From: Paenibacillus baekrokdamisoli
GTDB taxonomy: Bacteria; Bacillota; Bacilli; Paenibacillales; Paenibacillaceae
Direction of reading: 5' to 3'
DNA: 64,000 bases
Assembly: GCF_003945345.1 (NCBI RefSeq)
Contig: NZ_AP019308.1
Span: 6,142,001-6,206,000, forward strand
Within the stretch, counting starts at the first letter, position 1, and each line of letters starts with the position of its first letter. The notes under the pieces were generated by a model. The model saw only the letters and a list, made by a program, of their open reading frames with translations. It searched no databases and was not told the DNA's origin. Positions 43,360 to 52,375 of the stretch are shown piece by piece. The position numbers and the translations under genes are program-made.

Positions 43360-43998
43360 ATGAAAATCGCAGTAATCGGTGCAAGCGGCAAAGCAGGAAA
43401 CGTAATCGTGAAGGAAGCGGCAGATCGGGGTCATGAAGTCACAGCCATCGTGCGGAATGCGGCTAAATTTGAAGGCCAAGCAAGCGTGATGGAGAAGGAC
43501 GTATTTGATCTGAAAGCAGATGATCTGAAGTCGTTTGATGTTGTTATTAATGCATTTGGTGCAGCGCCAGGACAGGAGCATCTTCATGTGGAAGCAGGTC
43601 GTACACTTATTAACGCATTAAAAGATGCACCCAACACGCGATTGATTGTTGTTGGTGGCGCAGGCAGCTTGTTCGTAGATCCTGAACTAACGACACGCGT
43701 ATATGAAACACCAGAATTCCCTGAATTGTATCTAGCTACAGCTCGCAATCAAGGGCAGAACTTATTCGACCTTCAGGCATCTTCAGGTCTTCAATGGACA
43801 TTTATCAGTCCTTCCGCTTTCTTTGATCCTGCAGGCAAACGTACAGGTGCTTATCAGGGAGGTCAAGATCAGCTGCTTGTGAATTCGCAAGGCCAGAGCT
43901 ACATTAGCTATGCAGACTTTGCTATTGCTGTGGTAGATGAAATTGAGAATCCGAAGCATCTGAATCGCCGCTTCACTGTTGTTGGCGAAGCGAACTAA
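43360..43998 (+). CDS. NAD(P)-binding SDR-like reductase (NmrA/YwnB type)
   Basis: This 212-residue Rossmann protein has the cofactor loop GASGKAGNVI at the N-terminus, VVGGAGSL and the later FISPSAFFDP typical of NAD(P)-dependent epimerase-like quinone or carbonyl reductases (YwnB-like). The frame opens at 43321, but AATGGAGG before ATG 43360 fixes the start. It lies next to the Rrf2 regulator and shares its operator core, so it is the most likely target gene. Confidence 0.88.
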   Translation: MKIAVIGASGKAGNVIVKEAADRGHEVTAIVRNAAKFEGQASVMEKDVFDLKADDLKSFDVVINAFGAAPGQEHLHVEAGRTLINALKDAPNTRLIVVGGAGSLFVDPELTTRVYETPEFPELYLATARNQGQNLFDLQASSGLQWTFISPSAFFDPAGKRTGAYQGGQDQLLVNSQGQSYISYADFAIAVVDEIENPKHLNRRFTVVGEAN

Positions 43999-44019
43999 TT
44001 GAATACTTATGTCAAATCA

Positions 44020-44058
44020 AAAGAGTCCCGATGAATGCTTCATTGGGGCTCTTTTTTC
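44020..44058 (+). terminator. Terminator after the reductase gene
   Basis: A 16-bp stem (starting AAAGAGTCCC, ending GGGGCTCTTT) with a TGC loop is followed by TTTTTT. Confidence 0.88.
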
Positions 44059-44131
44059 TGATTATCACTCTATTTTCGGAATTTAAAAATACATAATATG
44101 GTATAGTTATTGGAGAGGAGGAGGGATATTT

Positions 44132-45487
44132 GTGAAATATCGTTTATTTCTAACTGTCTTTATGTCATTAGCATTCTTACTAAGTGGTAACGCCACATAT
44201 GCAATCGGCACCACCCCGGACTATTCGGTACAATGGTTATTAAGTGAGAAGCAATTGGGACTATCCCTGCACTACGATTATTCATCCTATCGAACAAGTA
44301 TGGGTGTGTTCAGCGTGCCCACCATCAACAAAGCAGGGAATACCTATCTTATTGCTCATCGTACGAATGATTTAACATCGAGTGCCATTCTCTGTTTGAA
44401 CAGGGATGGGAAGGTGAAATGGAGAAAAGATTTTAAAGCGAATGAGTTGGATGTCAAAGGTAATTATATCCATACGGATCAGGAAGGTAATCTTTATTAT
44501 CTAACATCACAATTGTCTGGCAAAAATCGCAAACAGATCGCCCATTCTTTAACGTCTGACGGAGTAGAACGATGGACGTACATAATCCCAGGTAACGATG
44601 CTGGAGAATTAGCGCTTAGAGGTGACGGGAATACGATTGTATCAACGACTACGAAGCTCTATGTCATCAACGCGAAGGGTAAGGTCACATTTACCAAGGA
44701 TTTGCCTCAGACGAATGCGAATAACTTATCATTCCTCTCAGCGGACAATGGAAAGATACTCTTCTACAAATATTTGTTCAACAAAGATACCTATCTAGGG
44801 TCTGAGATTTATATCTACGGAAGTGATAATAAACTTTTGTATAAAGTGCCTGTCACAATCGGGTTTGGAGATATGAAATCTAAGGTGATACGGTTCTTTG
44901 ATAACGGTGATTTTCTCAATGTCCAAAGCTACGATAATATGAGCAAACTGCCTGCAGTTTTGAAAATGTATGATTCGAAGGGAAAGCTAAAGTGGAAAAA
45001 GGTTATCTATACGAATATCCGGGTGGATGATGTGTTTATCTCTGGTCGGAATATCTACTACTGCAGCGGCTTTCATGATTATTCCACAGCGATGGCCAAA
45101 TCGCTTCTTCGCATCGATGCAGATACAGGTGAGGAAAAGTCGAACTATACGACCATGCAGAAAGGAATGCCAACCTTCTACACGGGCTATAATCAGGAAA
45201 CGATAATAGGGAACGAATCTCTAATTAAAGCAGCGAGGCGTGATCTTAGCCAAGAAAAGGATCTTTCGTTATATGAGCTTGGAAGAGGGGATTTTAAGCG
45301 AATTGATCCTTATTCTCTAGCTGTTACTTCGGATTACCGCGAGTCTCTGGATGCTTTCATGCTTGCTGCTTATCAATCGGAGGATTACCAAGTTATGTCC
45401 GCACGTAATGGATTTGCTTATGTCTATTTTGAAGACTTGAAGACGAAGCAATACTTATTGGCAAGAATTAAGTTGGCGAAGCTGTAA
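44132..45487 (+). CDS. Exported protein with PQQ-like beta-propeller repeats
   Basis: This 451-residue protein has a signal peptide (about 1-24, ending GNATYA) and blades typical of PQQ-like propellers: LCLNRDGKVKWRKDF, SLTSDGVERWTY, YVINAKGKVTF and KMYDSKGKLKWKK, at roughly regular spacing. There is no lipobox or cell-wall sorting motif. GGAGGAGGG precedes GTG 44132. I cannot name the family or role. It may bind a surface polymer or act as an assembly scaffold. Confidence 0.7.
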   Translation: MKYRLFLTVFMSLAFLLSGNATYAIGTTPDYSVQWLLSEKQLGLSLHYDYSSYRTSMGVFSVPTINKAGNTYLIAHRTNDLTSSAILCLNRDGKVKWRKDFKANELDVKGNYIHTDQEGNLYYLTSQLSGKNRKQIAHSLTSDGVERWTYIIPGNDAGELALRGDGNTIVSTTTKLYVINAKGKVTFTKDLPQTNANNLSFLSADNGKILFYKYLFNKDTYLGSEIYIYGSDNKLLYKVPVTIGFGDMKSKVIRFFDNGDFLNVQSYDNMSKLPAVLKMYDSKGKLKWKKVIYTNIRVDDVFISGRNIYYCSGFHDYSTAMAKSLLRIDADTGEEKSNYTTMQKGMPTFYTGYNQETIIGNESLIKAARRDLSQEKDLSLYELGRGDFKRIDPYSLAVTSDYRESLDAFMLAAYQSEDYQVMSARNGFAYVYFEDLKTKQYLLARIKLAKL

Positions 45488-45512
45488 ATTCAACGTTGGT
45501 GAATGTAAATGG

Positions 45513-45552
45513 GGCTGTTCTCTTTAACAAAAGAGTACAGCTCTTTTCTTTC
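45513..45552 (+). terminator. Terminator after the propeller gene
   Basis: GCTGT-T-CTCTTT pairs with AAAAGAG-T-ACAGC in a 13-bp stem with one internal mismatch, followed by TTTTCTTT. Confidence 0.75.
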
Positions 45553-45634
45553 CTTCCTTCTGATTTCTGTTATCATAAGATAAACATCAATTCGAGACGA
45601 TTCAGTTCTCTTCCTAATAGAAAGGACTTCCGCA

Positions 45635-48600
45635 ATGAGCTTTCAATTGACAGAAAAGGTTATAAAGATGCTGTGCGGCCAGACCTCTTACGAGAAGGGA
45701 GAAGCCTACTATCGGACGGGGAAAGTTACCATTACTTATTATGATCCCGAGACCTCTACCTATGAAGCTGTGGTCAAAGCAAACGGCAAGGATGAGGTTA
45801 CCATTGAGCTCCATGATAATGGAGATCTGGAGGCGGAATGCAGCTGTCCGACTCTGGCTTCCTATGATAAATATTGCTCACATGTCGCAGCTGTGTTGGT
45901 GAATATTCAAGACAATCCGCGCGAATTTGCCGTTTCGGCATCCCGCTCTCACCGTTCAGGGAAGCAGTCGGAGAATAACTCCTCAGAAGGGAATAGGCAG
46001 CATGAAGCTGGATTTGGGGATTCTTCGGGCAGCGTAGCAAAAGATGCAAGATTGCTTAGCGGCATTCTTGGGCTTTTCAATGATAAGCCGCTGCGTCCAA
46101 GTCGTACAAGGAATCTCTTTGATACAAGGGAGCCCCTTGATGTAGAGTTCATTTGCAAGCCACTCCCATATGGATATAAGAAATATATGTTCGCGATAGA
46201 GCTGAAGATCGGTCCGAAACGGCTCTACATTGTCCAGAAATTAAGAGAGTTTCTAGATCGGGTGGAGCGGAGAGAAACCTTTGCTTTCACCAAGCATTTC
46301 ACCTACGATCCGGAGCTGCATAGCTTTCATCCTGATAATGATGCGGTCATCAGAGCCCTTATCCAAATAGATCATAATGAGAGAATATTCCGCGAAAGCT
46401 CCAGCACCTTTCCGGGACATGCCAGTTATAGAGATAGTGATCGGCTGCTTCCGGTAGCTCCATCGTCATGGGCAGATTTGCATGCTTTGCTGACGAAGGC
46501 TCCAATGGTCAAGCTTGAACAGGATGGCAGCCTCTTCGAAGGTATACAATTCTCTGAGGAAGCACTCCCGCTGCGATATGAATTCGAGCAAGGGCAAGCC
46601 AAAGATGGCTATCAATTGGAAGTCCACGGCTTGGACCAAATCATCGTTATGGAAGCCTATGGAGTGGTCATTTCCAAGGGTAAATTATTGAAGCTGCAAG
46701 CCGAGCAGTGCAGCCGTCTATCCATGCTCAAGCAAATGCTTGAAGCTTCCCGGACGCAGCAAATCCAGATTGGGCTGGAGCAGATAGAGCCTTTTATGGA
46801 GAAGGTTATACCCGGTTTGATGAAGCTAGGCAGTGTTCATATTGCCGAGGATGTATCTAATCGGATGGTGCAGACGCCACTCAAGGCTAAGCTGTTTCTG
46901 GATCGGGTAAGGGATCGGCTGCTTGCGGCTATAGAGTTTCATTATGGCAGTATTGTTATTAATCCGTTAGAAGGAACCGGTCAGACTCGCGGTGAGGATC
47001 GCATTCTTATGCGGGATGGAGATCACGAAGAACGGATCTTGGAGCTTATGGAGCAAAGCGGCTTTACGAATACAGAAGGCGGATATTTCATGAATGATGA
47101 GGATGCGGAATATGAATTTCTGTACCGCATCGTTCCACAGCTCGAGAAGCTAGCCCATGTTTATGCGACCTCTGCTGTGAAGTCCAAGCTTCAAACCGGA
47201 CTTATGCCTCCGAAGGTAAATGTGAGTGTCGACGAACGAACGGATTGGCTCATTTGCAAGTTCGAGATAGATGGTATTCCAGACTCAGAAATCCGGAATT
47301 TGATCAAGTCTCTGGAGGAGAAACGTAAATTCCACCGATTGCCAAGTGGTGCATTCATGCCGCTGGAAACCGAGGAATACCAGGAAATCATTCGCTTCAT
47401 TAATGAAACGGGCATGAGCAAAAGTGAGGTGCTGGAGGCGGCAATTCGGTTCCCAATCGCCCATGCGCTGCATTTCATGGATTCCCAAAGACAAGGTAAT
47501 ACCATCAAGCTGGGCAAGTCGCTGCGGCAGCTTATAGATAATATGCGCAATCCTGACCATCTGGATTTCCCTGTTCCAGTTAGTCTCGAGCCTGTCCTTC
47601 GTGATTATCAGAAGGTGGGGTTCCAGTGGTTCAAGACGCTTGCTCATTATCACTTTGGCGGTATTCTGGCTGACGACATGGGACTTGGTAAAACCGTGCA
47701 GAGTATTGCATTCCTTGTCTCCGTGCTGCCTGAGATTCGAGAACAGAAGCAGCCAGCCATTATTGTCTCGCCTGCCTCTCTTGTATATAATTGGCATAAT
47801 GAGCTGAAGAAATTCGCCCCTGAGATTCGGGTTGCCATCGCTGATGGCAATCAAGAAGAAAGGAAACATATTCTCAAGAATAGCGCTAAGGTGGATGTGA
47901 TCATCACCTCCTACCCGCTCATACGCAGAGATATTCTGCAAGCAGCGAAGCAAGTCTTCCATACGCTTATCTTAGATGAGGCGCAGTTCTTCAAGAATCA
48001 TGCCACTCAGACCGCGCATGCGGTGAAGGCGATTGAGGCGAAGTACCGTTTCGCACTTACGGGAACGCCAGTGGAGAACAAACTAGAAGAGCTATGGTCC
48101 ATCTTCGACGCGGTGTTCCCAGCATTGTTTCCAAGCAGGAAGGTGTTTCATGATTTGAGTCGTGAGACGGTAGCGAAGCGGGTTCGACCGTTCCTGCTGC
48201 GTCGCTTGAAGACTGATGTGCTGAAGGAGCTCCCGGAGAAGATTGAGTCGATACAAGCTTCTGAGCTGCTGCCCGAGCAGAAAAAGCTATATGTCGCTTA
48301 TCTAGCCAAGCTGCAGCAGGAAACCTTGAAGCATTTGGACCAGAAGGATTTTCAGAAGAATCGGATCAAGATTCTTGCAGGCTTAACAAGGCTTCGCCAG
48401 CTATGCTGTCATCCTGCTTTGTTCGTCGAAGATTATGCCGGAAGCTCGGCCAAATTCGAGCAGCTGCTCGAGATCATCGAGGAATGCCGGAGTGCGGGCA
48501 GACGTCTGCTCGTGTTCTCTCAGTTTACCGAGATGCTGGGCCTCATTGGTCGGGAGCTGGGCAGCCAAGGCGTGCCTTTCTTCTACTTGGATGGGAAGAC

Positions 48601-48961
48601 CCGAGCTTCTGAGCGTGTAGAGCTGTGTAACAAGTTTAATGAGGGGGAGCGGGACTTGTTCTTGATTTCCTTGAAGGCTGGGGGAACTGGACTAAATCTG
48701 ACCGGAGCGGATACCGTTATTCTCTATGATCTGTGGTGGAATCCTGCTGTAGAGCAGCAGGCAGCAGATCGTGCCCACCGTATTGGGCAGAAAAAGGTTG
48801 TGCAAGTTATTCGGCTTATGACTCAGGGGACCGTAGAGGATAAGATGTATGAACTCCAGCAGAGAAAGATAAACTTGATAGATGAAGTGATTCAGCCTGG
48901 ACAAGAGGCTCTGTCATCTCTGTCAGAGCAGGAAATTCGGGAGATCCTGATGATCGAATAG
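45635..48961 (+). CDS. SNF2-family helicase with N-terminal SWIM zinc finger
   Basis: This 1108-residue ATP-dependent DNA translocase has an N-terminal SWIM finger (Cys69-x-Cys71 ... Cys81-x-His83 in CSCPTLASYDKYCSH). A long middle region (about 150-640) matches the bacterial SNF2-associated domain, and the two RecA-like lobes follow, with Walker A in DDMGLGKTV (about 680), DEAQ (about 780) and the helicase C-terminal motif HRIGQ near the end. The family probably remodels or moves along DNA during repair or transcription. AAAGGACTT precedes ATG 45635. It is transcribed alone. Confidence 0.9.
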   Translation: MSFQLTEKVIKMLCGQTSYEKGEAYYRTGKVTITYYDPETSTYEAVVKANGKDEVTIELHDNGDLEAECSCPTLASYDKYCSHVAAVLVNIQDNPREFAVSASRSHRSGKQSENNSSEGNRQHEAGFGDSSGSVAKDARLLSGILGLFNDKPLRPSRTRNLFDTREPLDVEFICKPLPYGYKKYMFAIELKIGPKRLYIVQKLREFLDRVERRETFAFTKHFTYDPELHSFHPDNDAVIRALIQIDHNERIFRESSSTFPGHASYRDSDRLLPVAPSSWADLHALLTKAPMVKLEQDGSLFEGIQFSEEALPLRYEFEQGQAKDGYQLEVHGLDQIIVMEAYGVVISKGKLLKLQAEQCSRLSMLKQMLEASRTQQIQIGLEQIEPFMEKVIPGLMKLGSVHIAEDVSNRMVQTPLKAKLFLDRVRDRLLAAIEFHYGSIVINPLEGTGQTRGEDRILMRDGDHEERILELMEQSGFTNTEGGYFMNDEDAEYEFLYRIVPQLEKLAHVYATSAVKSKLQTGLMPPKVNVSVDERTDWLICKFEIDGIPDSEIRNLIKSLEEKRKFHRLPSGAFMPLETEEYQEIIRFINETGMSKSEVLEAAIRFPIAHALHFMDSQRQGNTIKLGKSLRQLIDNMRNPDHLDFPVPVSLEPVLRDYQKVGFQWFKTLAHYHFGGILADDMGLGKTVQSIAFLVSVLPEIREQKQPAIIVSPASLVYNWHNELKKFAPEIRVAIADGNQEERKHILKNSAKVDVIITSYPLIRRDILQAAKQVFHTLILDEAQFFKNHATQTAHAVKAIEAKYRFALTGTPVENKLEELWSIFDAVFPALFPSRKVFHDLSRETVAKRVRPFLLRRLKTDVLKELPEKIESIQASELLPEQKKLYVAYLAKLQQETLKHLDQKDFQKNRIKILAGLTRLRQLCCHPALFVEDYAGSSAKFEQLLEIIEECRSAGRRLLVFSQFTEMLGLIGRELGSQGVPFFYLDGKTRASERVELCNKFNEGERDLFLISLKAGGTGLNLTGADTVILYDLWWNPAVEQQAADRAHRIGQKKVVQVIRLMTQGTVEDKMYELQQRKINLIDEVIQPGQEALSSLSEQEIREILMIE

Positions 48962-49090
48962 TAGTCTAGATGAAATAGCCAATTTACAATTCATTAATGA
49001 AAATAAGTCATTCACAGTGAAATTTCATGTTCGTTTATTATAATAACCTCTATACATCATTTATGGATGCGTATAGGAGGTTAAAAAATT

Positions 49091-49690
49091 ATGTTAGTTT
49101 CACAATTGGATTACAAGGTATTTGAAGCGATTAATGGACTTGCCGGACGTCTGCCTTGGGTAGATGCGATAATGGAATTTATTGCGAAGGATACAGAGTA
49201 CTTGTTCTATATCGCAATTGTTATTTATTGGTTTACCCGGCGTGAAGATCATAGACGAATGGTGGTCCAAGCTCTGATTTCCGCATGTGCTGCCTTTGGT
49301 ACCAGTATGATTCTAAGTCACCTGTTCTATCGGGATCGTCCGTTCGTTGCGCATAGAGTCATTCAATTGATTAGTCACCCGATTAACGCTTCATTCCCAA
49401 GCGATCATGCTATCGGCGCTTTCGTGATTGCCACCTCCATTTGGCTATTTAGAAAACGTGACGGGTACATTTGGCTAGCAATTGCCGCTTGCATTGCGTT
49501 CTCACGTATATGGACAGGGGTACATTATCCGCTTGATGTTATTAGTGGCGCAGTCATTGGCTCGGCAGCTGCCGTGTTGATTCATCGCTTATTCACTCGT
49601 TCTTCTAAGGTTCGTCAGTGGTTTCAATGGAGCATCGGACTCTATGAAGGAATAGAGCGTCGGATTTGGCCAACGAAAGTGATGAAGTAA
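49091..49690 (+). CDS. PAP2-type undecaprenyl-diphosphatase (BcrC-like)
   Basis: This 199-residue membrane phosphatase has the three PAP2 motifs: RDRP (81-84), PSDH (103-106) and SR-x5-H-x3-D (Ser138 to Asp149). PSDH instead of PSGH is characteristic of BcrC, which recycles the cell-wall lipid carrier and contributes to bacitracin resistance. Several membrane helices are predicted. AGGAGG precedes ATG 49091. It is followed closely by a divergent PAP2 gene. Confidence 0.85.
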   Translation: MLVSQLDYKVFEAINGLAGRLPWVDAIMEFIAKDTEYLFYIAIVIYWFTRREDHRRMVVQALISACAAFGTSMILSHLFYRDRPFVAHRVIQLISHPINASFPSDHAIGAFVIATSIWLFRKRDGYIWLAIAACIAFSRIWTGVHYPLDVISGAVIGSAAAVLIHRLFTRSSKVRQWFQWSIGLYEGIERRIWPTKVMK

Positions 49691-49729
49691 GCCTATAGAA
49701 GAAGCATCCATCTGGAAGGGGAAAACGCA

Positions 49730-50197
49730 ATGATATTCACTAATTTCCCGCTAGTTGCGGCGTTTTGCTCGATCCTGCTGGCTCAGGTTATCAAGGTACC
49801 TCTCCATTACATCAAAGTTCGTGAATGGGTATGGGGATTAACCTTTAGTACGGGGGGCATGCCGAGCTCACATTCAGCCGCAGTAGTGTCGCTCGCTACT
49901 GCAATTGGAATTGATCAGGGCGTTACCTCTACGTATTTTGCAATTGCGGTTGTGCTTGCTGCTATTATTATGTTCGATTCCTGCGGAATTAGAAGGCAGG
50001 CTGGTGAACAGGCCATCATCATCAATCGGCTGACGGAGGAATTTCATTATTTATTCCAAGATAAAAGCAAGCCAAACGCCGAACTCAGTGGAAGAAAAGC
50101 GTTAAAGGAGCTGCTTGGCCATCGCCCCATCGAGGTGGTTGCTGGAGGTATTTTCGGAGCAGTAATAAGCACGCTTATGTACGTTTTATTTTATTAA
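49730..50197 (+). CDS. Divergent PAP2 family membrane protein (YuiD-like)
   Basis: This 155-residue membrane protein of the divergent PAP2 (DUF212) family has GGMPSSHSAAV (about 42-52) and FDSCGIRRQAGEQA (about 82-95). Its function in Bacillus is unknown; phosphatase activity is assumed from the motif. GGAAGGGG precedes ATG 49730. It lies 39 bases after the BcrC-like gene and is probably co-transcribed. Confidence 0.85.
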   Translation: MIFTNFPLVAAFCSILLAQVIKVPLHYIKVREWVWGLTFSTGGMPSSHSAAVVSLATAIGIDQGVTSTYFAIAVVLAAIIMFDSCGIRRQAGEQAIIINRLTEEFHYLFQDKSKPNAELSGRKALKELLGHRPIEVVAGGIFGAVISTLMYVLFY

Positions 50198-50236
50198 GAG
50201 TATGACAAGAACCGGATTTCCTATATGACCCATGCC

Positions 50237-50266
50237 CCCGTCAGGCTTAATCTGACGGGTTTCTTA
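50237..50266 (+). terminator. Terminator after the YuiD-like gene
   Basis: CCCGTCAG (50237-50244) pairs with CTGACGGG (50252-50259), followed by TTTCTT. Confidence 0.8.
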
Positions 50267-50284
50267 TTAGATCTGATAAAAGAA

Positions 50285-50334
50285 GGGTTTAACCGTGAGT
50301 AGGCGAAAGTCCTCTTGGTTAAACCCTTTTATTA
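50285..50334. terminator. Second, symmetric terminator-like hairpin
   Basis: GGGTTTAACC (50285-50294) pairs perfectly with GGTTAAACCC (50317-50326). The stem is followed by TTTTATTA and preceded by AAAAGAA, so it could stop transcription in both directions. It lies 20 bases after another terminator. Confidence 0.7.
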
Positions 50335-50412
50335 ATTATGAATAGGAATCCAGCGTACATAACCCGAATAGTAATAAAAGCAACCTACCTAAAATAGGAA
50401 AGGATTGGAAAA

Positions 50413-50697
50413 ATGAATAACATAATAAACAAAACGTTACTCTCTATCTATGGAATCATGTTGTTACTGATCGGTGTGCTCCTTGTCCCGTACCATATTG
50501 TAGGGGGGAGGGGGAATGAGATAACCATAAGTGATGCAAAATATGCACCAATCTGGAAGTTAATGAACGGTAGAGACGAAATTAATGGGTTTCATCCCAT
50601 TTATGAGCTGCAAATACAAAGGTTACTGTACGAAATTTTGATTTTGACACTAATCTTTCTCGTTCTATATCTGCTGCTTAAGAAACATGAGAAGTAA
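50413..50697 (+). CDS. Small hypothetical membrane protein
   Basis: This 94-residue protein with no recognised family has two hydrophobic helices (about 9-29 and 70-87) around an extracellular-type loop and a basic C-terminus (KKHEK). AAAGGATTGG precedes ATG 50413. It stands alone, with terminators upstream and a microsatellite downstream. Translation is plausible but unproven. Confidence 0.55.
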   Translation: MNNIINKTLLSIYGIMLLLIGVLLVPYHIVGGRGNEITISDAKYAPIWKLMNGRDEINGFHPIYELQIQRLLYEILILTLIFLVLYLLLKKHEK

Positions 50698-50758
50698 ATG
50701 AAAAGGAAGTATCTGCTTCTTCTTTAGTATTGTCTAAGTAACCAATGTGGATTTTCAG

Positions 50759-50794
50759 TGAATATGAATATGAATATGTATATGTATATGTATA
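50759..50794. repeat. Hexanucleotide microsatellite
   Basis: TGAATA is repeated three times, then TGTATA three times, just downstream of the minus-strand CD3324-like gene. Confidence 0.8.
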
Positions 50795-50797
50795 AGT

Positions 50798-51061
50798 TCA
50801 TTTTTGTCCGTAAACAATTGAACGAACCCTTTCTTCACTTAGACCATACATTTTCGATAACGTAGAAATATCGGTTCCACTGTGGTAATACGACAACATC
50901 TCGAAATTTCGCTTGTCTAAATAATGACGTGTTCCTGAGTCCGTGCCCCATGCTTTCCGATCTTTCGCAGGAATATAAATATGAGAGCCATCCACATATT
51001 TCTGGATTTCTTCAACTAACTCTGGAGGCAATATTTCTTTGGCGTTGCGATACTTTTTCAT
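50798..51061 (-). CDS. CD3324-like small protein with Mor-type helix-turn-helix
   Basis: This 87-residue protein begins with KKYRNAKEILPPELVEEIQKY and ends in a helix-turn-helix-like segment (TDISTLSKMYGLSEERVRSIVYG). It matches the small Firmicutes family known as CD3324 by my recollection, with resemblance to the Mor activator fold. A DNA-binding role is inferred. Its start overlaps the stop of the GNAT gene by four bases (ATGA), so the two are co-translated. Confidence 0.72.
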   Translation of the reverse strand: MKKYRNAKEILPPELVEEIQKYVDGSHIYIPAKDRKAWGTDSGTRHYLDKRNFEMLSYYHSGTDISTLSKMYGLSEERVRSIVYGQK

Positions 51062-52026
51062 GTTGATCTCTCACCGCAACTTAGAGTCATACTCACTTGA
51101 ATCATAGGTGAATGGTTAAAACCCTGCTGGGACAACATCAGGATCGTATCAAAATAACGGGAGCTAATTCTGCCTCCTACATAGGAAATTTTAAGCTGTC
51201 TCATCGAAAGTAATGCTGAATAGATCAGATGATCTACTTCATTTTGAGATACCTTTACATGAGGTCGAATATGAAACCCAAACGTGTTCGTGCCTATATT
51301 ACCATCTTCATGTTTGTTAACCTTGTAGTAAGCGACCCCTTTTATCGATTGTGATGATGAATCCACTAAATACAAGTAAATATTTTCTGGTGTTTCCTTA
51401 GAAAAATGTTCAAGAAACTCAGTTGCTAAGTAATACTCATTGTCCTCTTCCATCATTGAACTGATATCGAAAGGCTGGTTTGTAGTTCTTACATGGACAA
51501 TAGATGGATCGATTTGAAACGAAGTGTCCCAATTCGTAAATTTTTCATTGATCATCCATGTTGTATAATAAGATTCTACCTTAAAGCCCATCCCCTCCCA
51601 GGTTGTGATCTCATTGCTTCTGATTTGCCCAGGAAGCATTTCTGCAAACTTATATAATACTCCGTTTGATTGTTTCTTCTGAATTTTGGTTAATAACTTG
51701 ATCACCGATTTTTCATAACCCGGTAGATATCCACAGTGGACATAAGAGTTGCTAGATCCCTTCGGAGTCTTCGTAAACATCATTGCTTTTATTTCTTTTT
51801 CCTCAACATAGACGTAACCTTCATCTATATATACATATTCAGTTCTTCCTTTTGGCGGAAAAAAATTATCTTTGAAGTTCAATTTCCAGTTATAATCGAC
51901 CCGGAATTCATTGCGATTCAGGTCTATCCCTTGATTATTATGCTGTTGTTTTATGTATTGCATGTATAGAGCCTCTATCTTGTCAAAATCATCAGTACGC
52001 TGAATTCTCCTTATTGTACCAGCCAT
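51058..52026 (-). CDS. GNAT-family-like acetyltransferase
   Basis: This protein of about 322 residues resembles a duplicated GNAT fold. It has an N-terminal acetyltransferase-like half (about 1-165) and a second half (about 170-320) with a weaker motif (YYLATEFLEHF and VAYYKVNKHEDG). No clear R-x-x-G-x-G acetyl-CoA loop could be read, so catalytic activity is uncertain. Three ATGs compete (52035, 52032, 52026). GGGGG lies ten bases before 52026, which is preferred. It is coupled to the small HTH-containing gene downstream. Confidence 0.65.
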   Translation of the reverse strand: MAGTIRRIQRTDDFDKIEALYMQYIKQQHNNQGIDLNRNEFRVDYNWKLNFKDNFFPPKGRTEYVYIDEGYVYVEEKEIKAMMFTKTPKGSSNSYVHCGYLPGYEKSVIKLLTKIQKKQSNGVLYKFAEMLPGQIRSNEITTWEGMGFKVESYYTTWMINEKFTNWDTSFQIDPSIVHVRTTNQPFDISSMMEEDNEYYLATEFLEHFSKETPENIYLYLVDSSSQSIKGVAYYKVNKHEDGNIGTNTFGFHIRPHVKVSQNEVDHLIYSALLSMRQLKISYVGGRISSRYFDTILMLSQQGFNHSPMIQVSMTLSCGERST

Positions 52027-52035
52027 GTCCATCAT

Positions 52036-52375
52036 CCCCCGAATTGAAAATTGCTATCGTAATCATTACATATGATCTAGATGAAAGATAGCTTGAAATT
52101 GTTTGGTAAAAAAACTCAAACCGCTGCTTGAACCATCGATCTAGAGAAGCAAATGAGAAGACAGTATCTAGCCATGCTGGGTACTTTTTTTATATTTTCA
52201 GTGTTATAGAGCTTCTGGGCGAGCATGGATAGATAAAGTTCAATTTCTAGATTTTCCAAATAAAGCAACATGTTCGGATTAACAATCGTCTAACCTATTA
52301 AAGTTACCATGCTTTGGGAATCGAGAACCCTATAGGAAACGGTGAGATCGTCAAAAAAATGGAGGAATATGAGTA
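52036..52375. other. Intergenic region before the lipoprotein gene
   Basis: This 340-base AT-rich stretch contains the divergent promoters for the GNAT-like and lipoprotein genes. No gene, hairpin or strong consensus promoter stands out. Confidence 0.5.

Noticed and set aside
45496..45744. 82-residue frame before the helicase gene
   Set aside because: It spans a terminator and the helicase start in another frame.
50759..50794. Regulatory iteron cluster
   Set aside because: A pure hexamer microsatellite downstream of a gene, with no adjacent replication gene, is better explained as slippage.
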